Of a stretch of 64,000 nucleotides of DNA, positions 11,180 through 22,046 are shown in pieces. Made by a program: the position numbers and the translations under genes. The notes beneath the pieces were generated by a model. That model was not told where the DNA came from, did not search any database, and saw nothing but the letters and a program-made list of their open reading frames with translations. The stretch's first letter is position 1, and each line of letters begins with the position of its first letter. Source of the stretch: Axinella damicornis (Eukaryota; Porifera; Demospongiae; Axinellida; Axinellidae); NCBI GenBank assembly GCA_963931865.1, contig OZ007508.1, positions 20,296,201 through 20,360,200 of the forward strand, in the 5' to 3' direction.

Positions 11180-12993
11180 GTTTTGTCTCTCCATCCTCAA
11201 TTATATCTCTCTCTCAATTCTGTCACCCTCTATCTGTATCTGTGTGTTTGTATTTGTTACATACTTGCACTAACCACCTCCTGATTCATTCCCCTTATAT
11301 GGTATCCACCCATCCAGGGAATTTAATCTGAACTTTGACCTTTACACTGCCAGCCACAACCTTGGAGCCAACCATTCCATCCCAAAGTCTGTGGGCAATT
11401 TCACAAACCAATACAGATGATATCTAAACCAAAAGCAGACATTTGGTTGTAGGGCTTTAGTTGGCTTCAAGGTTGACTTCTCACATTTCATCATGAAAAG
11501 GTCACAGTTCATTGATTAATAGGTAGTGCTGCTGTAATTGTTTAGCTCACCACTCATTTACGGCTGCCTACATGCATCACATGACAATGCATGTGCTGCA
11601 TGTGCATATGGAGTACTTAGGAGTGGTAATTACAACGTATATTGTTAGCCTCATAAATGAAGTGAGGTAACAAGCAAGGGGACACTGGTGACCGTAGCAA
11701 GGGCACTTCAGTGGCTTGCAATCAAGTGGCCTCCTCACTGATCGTGAAGATTGCTGCTGCATGTACTACCCATAACACACTGCATACAAACCAAAGTGGT
11801 ACACGTGGTAACGACAATAATTATTTATTAGCTGCAACTAAAAATTGCTACAGGCCAGTAAAATGCCTACTATGCTAATGCTAGGTACTTTGCAGAGTAT
11901 AGTGCAAAGTACTGCACCCAGCGGCCATCCAAGGAATAAGCTTGAGGACAATAACTCTACTCTACCACCTCATGAAAAATTCTTAATGCCAATCAAGTTG
12001 ATACAAGCTAATTGAGTTAACATATTTACTGCAGCCCACTGCAGGCACGGCAGCTGCATCATGACCACAGAGCTGTGCCAAGTGAACTAGCGTTGTGTTT
12101 ACAAGTCAGTCAACTTCAGTCTATCCTCAACTGTCATACCAGTAATTCTGTTATGCGGCCCATTCTGTGTGTTTTCATTTCCAGGTAAATATTCAAATGT
12201 GAGTGAGCGCATTAGAAATGTGCAACTCTAAGACATTCCCAGGCCATTCTCACCGCCAGTATTTTGATCGCTTGCAGTATGCAAATACAGCAGGGGAAGG
12301 CCTTGAGATCTGCAGGTCACATGCGGTGACGTCAGGTAGACAGAGGGTAGACACGGGGGGGTCGTGCCCAACTGTTATAATACCCGTTTTGCATTGATCC
12401 TTTCCCCGTATCGAACTGTATGTCGATCGTCTGCCTTGCAAATGCTGGACATCCAGATTCTTTGTTGGGCACTGCCCCCCAGCCCATGTGTCTATCATCT
12501 GTCGAACTGATATGGCACCATGTGACCAGATCATGCACCCAGGCCAACATTAATTAGGATACAATTGAGCAGCATAATTCAAAGTGAACTGATTACCTTT
12601 TCATCCACTACCACTGCTGGTATATCATCAAGTGTCAGCTATTGTTGCAGTTGCTGGCATACGTATGCATGCAGCTGCCTTACACATGCAGCTGGGCGTG
12701 CAGCTGCCTTATGCATGTACCACCAAACAGCTGTGCCAACTACACTGAAACTCTATCGGCACCATTTCATCAAGCACACACAGTTGTACCACTAGATGAA
12801 TCAACTTGTGGTTAAAATATCAACCTATTGCACACACATTGCCACTGAGAATCAATGAATGTGGATGTAAGATTTATACAGCAAGTGGTGTGCGAGTTTG
12901 AATGGTGGGATTATGGTGATCAACGATAACATTGTTATGAACTCTTGCCGACAACAAGGCAACTGTACCACAACGGTACTGATGATAGGCAAT
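11180..12993. other. Convergent intergenic region between NELFB and the Tudor gene
   Basis: The 3' flanks of two genes transcribed toward each other. I see no conserved coding sequence, RNA gene or transposon here; short open frames have no recognisable features. Confidence 0.5.
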
Positions 12994-15900
12994 CTAAATG
13001 ATGTCCAGTCCTGCTCCCGATCCAAAGGGTGGAAATTCATCATCTCGCATTTGACCCACCTTCCTAGCGCGGGTTACATATTGCCAGTCAACTGCAGCAC
13101 AGCCGGTGTTTGGGGACCCTCCCCTGCCGAGACCAATGCTGGTGCGCCTCCCCGCCCACTTGCTCAGCCCCCTCCCCAGCCCAATGGCCCGCCGAGGGCT
13201 CACAGGACTGGTGGGTAGAACTGATGTCATAGTTGTGGTGTTGGAGGTCAGGATAGTGTCTCTTGTGAGACAGGGAGGCTGCTGGAGGCCTGTCAGTGAT
13301 GGAACAGGAGGCTGTGGGAGACCTGTCAGTGATGGAACAGGAGGCTGTGGGAGACCTGTCAGTGATGGAACAGGAGGCTGTGGGAGACCAGTCAGTGATG
13401 GAGCAGGAGGCTGTGGGAGGCCTGTCAGTGACGGCCGTGGGAGACCAGTCAGTGATGGAGCAGGAGGCTGTGGGAGGCCTGTCAGTGACGGCCGTGGGAG
13501 GCCTGTCAGTGATGGAACAGGAGGCTGTGGGAGGCCTGTCAGTGATGGAACAGGAGACTGTGGGAGACCTGTCAGTGATGGCTGTGGGAGACCAGTCAGT
13601 GATGGAACAGGAGGTTGCCAGAGACCCGTTAGTGATGGAACGGGAGGCTGCTGGAGACCTGTCAGTGATGGTTGTGGGAGACCAGTCAGTGATGGAGGAG
13701 GAGGCTGTGGGAGACCGGTCAGTGATGGAACAGGTGGCTGGGTGGAGATGGACAGGTGAGAAGAGCCTTCCCTGCTGATTGGTGGTGGAATGGAGGGTGG
13801 TACACTGCAGCCGCTGGATGTGGCAAGCACTGGTGACAATAGGGAGCTGCTCTTAGATGGATGGTATGCAGGAAGTGGTTGGGAGACCATCGCACGCCGT
13901 CGGCCACGCCCCAGGCCAGGAAGGCCACGCCCCAGGCCAGGAACTGCAACACTTCTCACAAACGAGTTGGAATGTATGGCAACAGGGTTGAGTGAGGGAG
14001 AGTTGAGGGAGAGTTGGGAGCCAGTTTGTTCAACTGATGTGGTCTGTGTATTGGTGTTAGCAGCTGGTGGGAGGGAGCTCAAACTGCTTGTGGCTGCTCT
14101 GGAATAAGTCGCAGGAGTCTGGTCCCAAGACGTGGTCACCTCAGTGATAGGTGGCATCTGGTCCCAAGATGACGTCACCTCAGAAGGTGTCTGGTCCCAG
14201 CACGTGGCTGCCCTAGTAATGGGTGGTGTCGGTTCCCTAGAAATGGCTGCCTCAAGGGGGGGTGGCGTTGAGTCCTGAAACAGGGGTGGAGGCTGCTCTT
14301 CACTGGAGGGGCTGCTGAGGTCACCGTTAGAGCCAGTGGAGGAAAGTGGCGAGAGCCAAGTGAGCGGGGGTTTGCTGTCTGACGGTTTGTCTGCAACCTT
14401 GGGAGCCTTCTGCTGGGCTACCGACACCACCTTAGCTTGGTTCGTGGTGCTGCCATCCTTGTGGCTCTTAGCATGTTCACCCTGGCTTCCTGCCTCTAGC
14501 TTTCCCAGCCGGTTCCTGATGCCAGCAATGTCTTGCTCAAGGTTGAGTAGCTGCTCCAGGGGCACTTTGCCAAGGGCAGCCTCATCGTTGGAGCGTTCCA
14601 TCATGGCAGCCAGAACATCTTTTCTATTATTGTACAAGTGATAGCGTGTCTGTGAGGATGGGTGTGTGTGTGTGTGGGTGTGTTTCCCTACCTTTTCAAC
14701 TGCAGGTCTCTCATGGCTGCGCGCAGTTCCTCCATCTCCTCCTCTCTGTGACTGTCACTACTGAAGTAGCCGAGCCCTCGCCTGCCCCACCTCCCCACCT
14801 CCCTCCTCACTGCCTCACACAGCTCCGCGGGAGCATTGAAGGTCGTCACAATCAGCGGAAGACTGTGCATGTGTGGGTATGTGAATCTCAGTACTAGAAA
14901 ACAGACACGCAAACAAGTGCTCTTACTCATCAAGGGCATACACCGTCACCTCCCGCTGGTACCGGACAAAACGGGAGGCAGGAGTCCTCATCAGGCCACG
15001 GAACAGCTGTGAAGCCCTTCTCTCCTGAACCAGCAGCCCCCACACTGGCTTCTGAACCTGTGTGCGTGTGTGATGGCACTTCATTTCATCAGGTGCGTAC
15101 TAGTCTCGTGCCCAGACCCTCCCGAAAAGCGGAAAGAGGGTCTGGTGTTCTGAGCGACATTTCTTGATTCATGGGGCGTGGTCGCTCTCGGATTTTAAAG
15201 CTCGAATCAGATTGCAGAACGCGAATGACGTAGTCAATCAGCGCAGTGTAAGTCATAGCATAGATAATAGAGTATAATTATTATACTCTATTATCGGTAC
15301 GGTACATGTAACAGTGCAGTGTAGCTAGTACGGACGGTATGTCAGTGAAATGGATACGACAGGCTACCGAAGAGCGAGCTGAGGCAGTAAGCCAAATCGA
15401 TTATCTTGCCGGCTGGTTTTGGGAAATCTTTGTGTTTCGTGACACTTCCACTCATCTTTGACAACCTCAGATAGAATTCTGTATAAGCGCAGGGCAACTG
15501 TACGTTGTTGTTGGCCCTTTGGTGTCACTCGTGAAGGACCAAATGTGCTGCTACAGTAAGCTTTAAGAATAGTGATAGGTGCGCTTTCATTGGAGAGGAC
15601 ATACAGAATGCAGGTAATTACATTCCTTACGCCGTATAGCCCCGCCCCATGCGCCAAGAAATATCGCTCAGAACACCAGACCCTCTTTCCGCGTTTCGGG
15701 AGGGTCTGGGAACGAGACTAGGTGCGTACCTGGTACCACGTGTGAATCCCCCCAGGCCATGTGAGGTGCATACCTGTCTGAGCATGGACTGGAGGAGATC
15801 GGAGTCCCAGAACCACTGGGAGACCTCCCCACTGAGGAAGAAGGCTCGGTCATTGTGGCGCAGCACATGCAGACTGTGAGACTTTGTCAGCGCCACCCTG

Positions 15901-18900
15901 GGGGGAGGGGGGGAGGGGACAATCACGGGCATGAAGCTAGAGAGTAGTGACAGCCATTGGCACTGCCCAGCACACGCGAAGATAAGAGGAGTAGGCCATA
16001 CCTCCTCACAAAGAGGAGCAGTTCCCTTTCACCACCAGTGTCCTCCCTCCTTCCTCTCTGCTCCACCGAGCTCTCAGCCGTCCTCCAGCCAACAGACCCC
16101 TGCCTCCATCCTGCTCTCCAACTGCCCGTCTGCTGACTCCCCCCATCACTGCGGCTCGGCTCAACGTAGTGACTCCTGGCAGCTGTCACTTGTGGTTCTC
16201 GGTCTACACGGCCATTAGTTGCCCGACTGGAGGATGAACTGGGAGCAGGGGTGGCAGCGGGCCCCAGCGAGGGGTTGGGCTTGTCTTGAACTAGAGGAGC
16301 AGGTTTGGCACAAGATGGAGGCACCTGCGCGTGGGCACTAGCTTGCCTTCTTATTCCAACTGGGTTTGACTGTTCACCTGGGCCACTCGGCATTGCCACT
16401 GAGCTTGAGGGAATACCAGCCGGCAGCAGAACCGAGCTTGAGGGAATACCAGATGGCTGCTGTGCCACTGAGCTTGGGGGGATGGTACCAGCAGGTGGCG
16501 GTACCATCGAGCTTGTGGGAAGGATACCAGAAGGGGGGTCTGTCATTGAGCTTTGGGGTAGGATACCAACCGCCTGGTCGATTGTGGGCAAACCTTGAAA
16601 AAGTAATTCAAGAAGGCAGATGATTCTAGGGTACATGAGTACTGGTTCTATCCAGTGATCACCTGTTCTGCATACCTGTCTGACTGGAGGGGACACCTGC
16701 TTGGCCAGAGGGGACACTTGCTTGGCCGGAGGGGAGGTTCTGCTGCAGCTGGCTGAGCATTAGCTGGTGCTGCTGCAGGAGAAGCAGCTGCTGCAGGTAG
16801 GTCTGGAGTTGGGGGTTGAGCACGGCGGGGGGAGGAGCCGACTCCACCTGGCTACGAGCAGAGGGCCGCCTCACTTCAGGAACTATGTCCCCAGTGCTCT
16901 ACGGACAAAGAATATAATTATAGATTCCACTTCCTGCCAAATGAGGCCCTCTGTGGACTATATAATAGCACTGCTGATCCCGCCCGCTCACCCCTTGAGG
17001 CAGAGGCTCCAGGGAGTAGTTGTCAAAGCAGACCTGGTCCTCCAGAGAGTCGGGGGAAAAAATGGCCAGCCCCTGCGAGACGAGTGTATCGTTGATGTGT
17101 ATGTCACGCTCTGTGTTTGTATCACACAGACACATTGACATTTGGTAGCCCTAGAGGAATAGAGGGAGGGGGGAGGGAGGGAGGGGAGGGGGGAGGGAGG
17201 GGAGTAGGGAGGGAGGAGGGAGGGAGGAGGGGGGGGGGGGGGGGAGAGTAGGGAGGGAGGGGGGAGAGGATGAGGGAGAGAGGGGGGAGAGGGAGGGAGG
17301 GAGGGAGGGAGGGAGGGAGGGAGGGAGGGAGGGGAGAGAGAGGGAGGCAGGGAGTCACAGTTTCAGTAAGCTGGTCTGATCTTAACATGACACGACACAC
17401 CTTAATGGACGTGATGATGGCCACGACAGGCTTGTCCTTGGTCATCTGGAACACTAGCTCAGTTGATCTGCGGCTCCACATCTGTAGTCAAAAAGGAAGA
17501 CTTTGACCTCTGCACTTTGGACCTTACTGTTTGAAGAACTTACGCTTCCTGCTGGCTTGAGGTTAGCCAGGCGACAATCCACACTCTGCGCTGGTAGGGC
17601 AAGGTAGTGCGGCTTGGGCTTCCGGAGGGAGGCCAGTGGTACCTGCCCTACATTACCGTAATCCACATACTTTACTTCAATGATATCCATGGCTGGCATC
17701 CCTGTCACTTCTGCCCTGTACCAGTAGCCATCATTGCCGAAGACTGTGCAGCAAGCCTGGTAGGGTGGAAGGGGGTAGGGAGAGGGGAAGGAAGGGAGAG
17801 GGAGAGGGGGGAGGGAAGGAAGGGGAGGGGGGAAGGAGGAAGGAAGGGAGAGGGAGGAAGGAAGGGAGAGGGGGGAAGGAGGAAGGAAGGGAGAGGGAGA
17901 GGGGGGAGGGAAGGAAGGGGAGGGGGGAAGGAGGAAGGAAGGGAGAGGGAGGAAGGAAGGGAGAGGGGGGAAGGAGGAAGGAAGGGAGAGGGAGGAAGGG
18001 GGTGGGGAGGGGGGGAAGGAGGAGATGGAGAGAGAAAGGGAGGAGCGGGAAGAGGATTGGCAGAAGTGGGAAGAGGGCGGGTGTGGGGGGGGGGGGGGGG
18101 GGGGGGGGAGTGGACGGGAACACTCAAGAAGCCCAGGCAGGACATGAAGTGAGAGAAAACTACACATAATTGGCAGCTTGAGTTGACTTCACCTGGCCAA
18201 TATGGGGTTCCACTATCTTGTACTCGTCTCCCGCCTTGCTGTTGTAGAACTGTGTGATGTCTTCCAGCAGGTACTCCAGAGACTTGGTGGTGGTCTCCCC
18301 GATGAGCTGCACGCTCAGGCAGCTCGGGGTCTTCACATTGGTCACGTAGACACCACACATGTTTGTGTCTGATGGAGGAGCCTGCCTGGTATAACTAGAG
18401 GGTTGAGGGTTGCCCGAGGTGACAGCTGGAGAGGGAAGCTGCGTGGTGTGTGTGTGTGTAGTAGCAATGTCAAGTATACACGATTCCTGGGGGGGGGGGG
18501 GGGGGGGGGGCAGAAAGTATATAATGTGTGGGTGGAGGGCACTGACCCCACCCACATGCTGACTCAATACCCCTTCGTTAAAGCACTCATGGGCTGTCAC
18601 TCCTCCACAGCACAACCTACTCCTAGAGAAGGTTGGACACATTTTCTGCACACGTCGCCATTCCTAACCTCAACAACCTCATTCCACGTCAATTGGCCTG
18701 GGACCAATGATAAACGTAAAGTGCCAATGGGAAGTAAAGCTACGGTTGGGGAGTGCCTTGAACAGGTTGGGCAGGCTTCCAGTTGGAGTACCGGGAGTGC
18801 CTGGTAGCAATGGCTTCTCTGCCATCCCGTGCGGCAGCTCCTTCAAGAGGATGTACAGCCTTAGTGACCCAGGGGTTGACGGCATATTCGGTCCACTGGA

Positions 18901-21894
18901 GCTTTCGAATGATGTCAATTTTGTTGAGATACCCATAAAGACTACTATTCACTACAGTAACCTCCACATAAATTTGCTCACGTACGTATGTCACATGACC
19001 GTGTCCAACCTCCTCAACCTCTGAGCTACTCACAGAAGAAGCCAAAGTGAGTACACAAGAAGGCAGCCACCAATGACACTTGCATTGTAGGGATGCACAA
19101 CCTGTGATATCTTGTTTGCAGTGATAAGCAGAACTTCAGCTGCCATGATTATCACAATCATCACATGAAAAGATTTTTATATTACAAAGTTCCATAAAAC
19201 AATTAACATCTTATTAACACTTCGCCCCAAGTGTCAAACCATAAGAGTCATCAGTCCCATGCCTGACTATAGCTACCAGTACTCACAACACTACAGGATA
19301 CACACACCATTTTCATCTACACGCGTAAGCGAGACATGCACGATGCTAAAAATGTGTGTGACACATATATGCTTCTATTGACACACCCTGCAACGCAACG
19401 CACTTGGTCTCCTGTCTGACTGCTCATTACCTTGGCACTATCCTCCTCCCCATGACCGTCACTCCGCCCTTCCTCCCCCCTACCTGGGTCTCGGCACCAT
19501 CCTCCTCCCCATTAGGGTCACTCCGCCCCTCCTCCCCCCTACCTGGGTCTCGGCACTATCCTCCTCCCCATTAGCGTCACTCCGCCCCTCCTCCCCCCTA
19601 CCTGGGTCTCGGCACTATCCTCCTCCCCATTAGTGTCACTCTGCCCCTCCTCCCCCCTACCTGGGTCTCGGCACTATCCTCCTCCCCATGACTGTCACTC
19701 TGCCCCTCCTCCCCCCTACCTGGGTCTCGGCACCATCCTCCTCCCCATTAGCGTCACTCTGCCCCTCCTCCCCCTCCTCCACAGTGGAGAACACCATGAC
19801 AAGGCTGGAGTCAGGGGGCTTCACCACCCTCACTCCCGGCACCAACTTCAGCATCTCCGCAACCGACGTGAACCCTATCTCCTCCACAGGGACCTCCCGG
19901 TTGAAGAATTTCTGGGGGAGTGCGAGTGTGTGAGCAAGTGCGTGTGAAGTGAGTTCATGTGTGAACATGAATGTGAGCGTGTGCAGGGTGGGGGTGTGGG
20001 GGGATGCACGGCTGAACTAGTATGGAGAAGTTTGAATGCAGTGGCGAAACTGAAGTATCGCTGATGATAGTTGAAGATCTGAAGCCCAATTGGATCAATC
20101 GATGACCAGGAACTGAAAGGCTGGCATTTGACTGCTACTCTTGTCCTCCTACGAGCACATGGACGTGCAAACATGGACGTGGTCTGACACTTGGACAAGA
20201 TGCATGTGCCAGACGAGACATAGCGCTCACCTGGAAGACGGTGGAGAACTTGCTGAGCGGGACTCCACTGCGGTGGGCCCGCAGCAACCAGTGGATGCTC
20301 TTCACTAACTCCTCCGAGACATAGGCCTCTGCGGAGTAGTCGTGGTTGGATGCAACTGGAGAGAGAGGAGACAGGACATTACGAGCTACTTCAGTAGGCC
20401 ACAGGAACATCTACACCATCATAAGACATGAGAGCAATTACACAACGGGTTTTCTTTACCCTTGGGCGACTTGCTTCCCTTGGTGAACACGAGCCAGTCC
20501 CCAGTGCCCGATGGTCTCTCCAGCTCGCACACAGACAGGTGGGAGAGGAGGTGCACCACGCTGGTGAACCCTAGGGAGGACACCGGGAGGACCTCCTCAA
20601 AGAACTCCTGAGTGTGGGTGTGTGGAGGGTGTGTGGGTGTGGAGGGTGTGTGGGTGTGGAGGGTAAGTGTGTGTGTTTGGAGGGTGAAAGTGCATGTTGA
20701 GACGAGAAACGGTGTAGACATTGTGTGTGGGGGGGGGGGGGGGGGGGGGGACAGCAGTTACCTTGAACTCCATTGGAAACCGGGACACCCAAAGGCCAGC
20801 CGGGTTGGCACTTAGGAGTTCTTTAACTTGACCAATCAGCTTCCTCGGTAAGGTCAGCCTCTTGGGAGGGGCAGGGGGGGACCGCAGCTCGGCAACGAAG
20901 GATCGGGGAGGGCTCAGGTCCAGCGCGTGAAGACTCTCCTGCAGAGGCTTCCTAGGGACTGGATGAAAGAACAACACGAGTTAGTGTGAGCTACTCACCC
21001 AGATCATGAAACCAGGACCTCGGCCCTCGGCTTCCCCTCACAAAGAGTTAACTATAACTCTGCTGCTGCAGCGTTTAACTCAACAGCTGCTGAATCGTAA
21101 CAACAACAGTGCACTTGCTTACTGTTAATCCCAGGAGGCTTGGACTTCACTTTCTCAGGTGGTTTCTCTCCACTCCAACCAGTACCTTCTCCACAGATGC
21201 CATTTTGCTTGGTCATTTCAGAGCCCTGTGGCTTGCTGCCTGTAGCGCCTGGCAGATGGGAAGCAACTCCTTCCACCGGAGCTCTAGATCTACGAATGGC
21301 ATCTGGCGGTCTGGATACCGTAGACCCTGATACTCGCTTTATCACAGCTCTCTTCTGAGCAACATCCATTTCATACATGACGACATCTGGGATGGCCTTG
21401 AGCATGAGGTCCAGGGAAGGGTATCCCCAGGCCCGACAGTTCACGTAGTAGCCAAACCTGCGGGCAAACGCTTCCATGAATTGGTCGACAAGAAGCCCAT
21501 TTGGGTACGACAACATCAGTGTTTTCATCTGCAGTTTGAATGGATGGGGCACTTGTGCTCTACGAACCTGTGCAGTGCTACTCACGTTTAACATAGAGGA
21601 GTATCGCCGTCGCAGCGGAGTCTTCTGTTTTGCCACCATCTTGGCAATGTGCTGTGTGGACCCATCGGCCACTCCAAACAGTACTATCCTGTCCTGCTGG
21701 TTGGAAATATGCACCACGTCTGGAATAGACTGGATGTACTTCATAAAGGTACGGTAGCCGAGGGCTTCGAAAGGGAGACTCTCGCCCACGATATGGTGAT
21801 AGTCATTCAGAAGTTGCTTCGGCGTGCAACCGAGCTTGGAGGAAAGAAGCAGCGCCCGCAACGTACGTTTCACCGTAGTGGGGTCGGGGTTCAT
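12994..21894 (-). CDS. TDRD5: TDRD5-like protein: LOTUS (OST-HTH) domains plus one extended Tudor domain
   Basis: Family members act in germline granules in piRNA and transposon control; LOTUS domains bind Vasa-type helicases or RNA, and Tudor domains bind methylarginine. Exons, high to low: 21123-21894, 20762-20958, 20460-20607, 20231-20355, 19720-19911, 18744-18901 (tentative linker, weak donor), 18193-18394, 17544-17756, 17401-17481, 16992-17150, 16676-16898, 16002-16593, 15774-15897, 14927-15057, 14692-14862, 12994-14623; about 1705 residues. Four LOTUS-like repeats are seen (about residues 5-75, 120-180, 300-370, 380-475), with cores such as LPFEALGYRTFMKYIQSIPD and EEIGFTSVAEML. The extended Tudor (about 540-740) has the core GYWYRAEV...VKYVDYGN and a later LVSQGLAIF. 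Low-complexity Pro/Ser/Gln and a repeat-rich tail follow. The single Tudor favours TDRD5 over TDRD7. Confidence 0.85.
13258..13745 (-). repeat. Coding minisatellite in the TDRD5-like C-terminus
   Basis: Repeats of 24 and 33 bases encode reiterated P-S-L-T-G-L-P-Q units with or without a PPV/PPA prefix, about 17 copies, all in frame. The nucleotide repeat is nearly identical from copy to copy, which suggests recent expansion. Confidence 0.9.
15101..15720. mobile_element. 620-base non-autonomous TIR element with a perfect 9-base target duplication
   Basis: It lies in a TDRD5-like intron. The ends are TAGTCTCGTGCCCAGACC and its inverted near copy, and the terminal inverted repeat extends about 80 bases with few mismatches. 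GGTGCGTAC flanks both sides (15092-15100 and 15721-15729). There is no transposase frame. The 9-base duplication and long inverted repeats suggest a Mutator-like MITE (inference). Confidence 0.88.
17157..17345. repeat. GGGA-rich low-complexity intron tract with a 16-G run
   Basis: It lies in a TDRD5-like intron. It is pure purine on the plus strand, so polypyrimidine on the transcript, and lies just upstream of the exon ending at 17150. Confidence 0.95.
17762..18108. repeat. GGGAAGGA-type tract ending in a 24-G run, in a TDRD5-like intron
   Basis: Imperfect repeats of GGGAGAGGGAGGAAGGAA at 17762-18050, then G at 18085-18108. On the transcript strand this is CT/C-rich and leads directly into the acceptor of the core Tudor exon (upper end 17756). 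Confidence 0.95.
18489..18510. repeat. 22-base G homopolymer in a TDRD5-like intron
   Basis: C on the transcript strand, about 95 bases upstream of the exon ending at 18394. Confidence 0.95.
19441..19775 (-). repeat. 59-base tandem repeat copying the donor end of a LOTUS exon
   Basis: The donor motif ACCTGGGTCTCGG (minus-strand CCGAGACCCAG|GT) recurs at 19482, 19541, 19600, 19659 and 19718, exactly 59 bases apart. Only the highest-coordinate copy is continuous with the rest of the exon (19720-19911). The unit contains the last part of the acidic exon end plus its 5' splice site. Since 59 is not a multiple of three, each added copy shifts the frame. Confidence 0.9.
20600..20750. repeat. GTGTGGAGG repeats and a 22-base G run in a TDRD5-like intron
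   Basis: The G run at 20729-20750 lies about 11 bases from the donor at 20761; it is C on the transcript strand. Confidence 0.9.
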
Positions 21895-22046
21895 CTTGAT
21901 GGAGGTTTGACGTCCTAGCTCGTGTAGAACATGCAACTTGAGCTTGCTGCACTGATGGAGGTTTGCGGCGCTAAAACACGGCCGTTTTCTCCAATTAATG
22001 CCCACCACACGTGTGCACACTGGCCCAGGTGGCGTTATTTGGAATA
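21895..22046. promoter_or_regulatory. Shared divergent promoter region of TDRD5-like and SNRNP35
   Basis: Only 152 bases separate the two start codons (21894 minus, 22047 plus). It contains a palindromic ACACGTGT (E-box core CACGTG) and no TATA box. A shared bidirectional promoter is inferred from the geometry. Confidence 0.6.

Noticed and set aside
13258..13745. CRISPR-like array
   Set aside because: No unique spacers; it is a coding minisatellite in a eukaryotic gene. The 40-base array at 38231 likewise has no spacers.
13106..13778. Long plus-strand frames over the minisatellite (GCGRPVSDG-type repeats)
   Set aside because: Antisense shadows of the PSLTGLPQ coding repeat of the minus-strand gene; the minus frame continues into non-repeat coding sequence on both sides.
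17454..18358. Long Pro/Ser/Leu- or Glu/Gly/Arg-rich frames on both strands
   Set aside because: Produced by GGGAAGGA low-complexity intron DNA; the real Tudor exons end at clear splice sites beside it.
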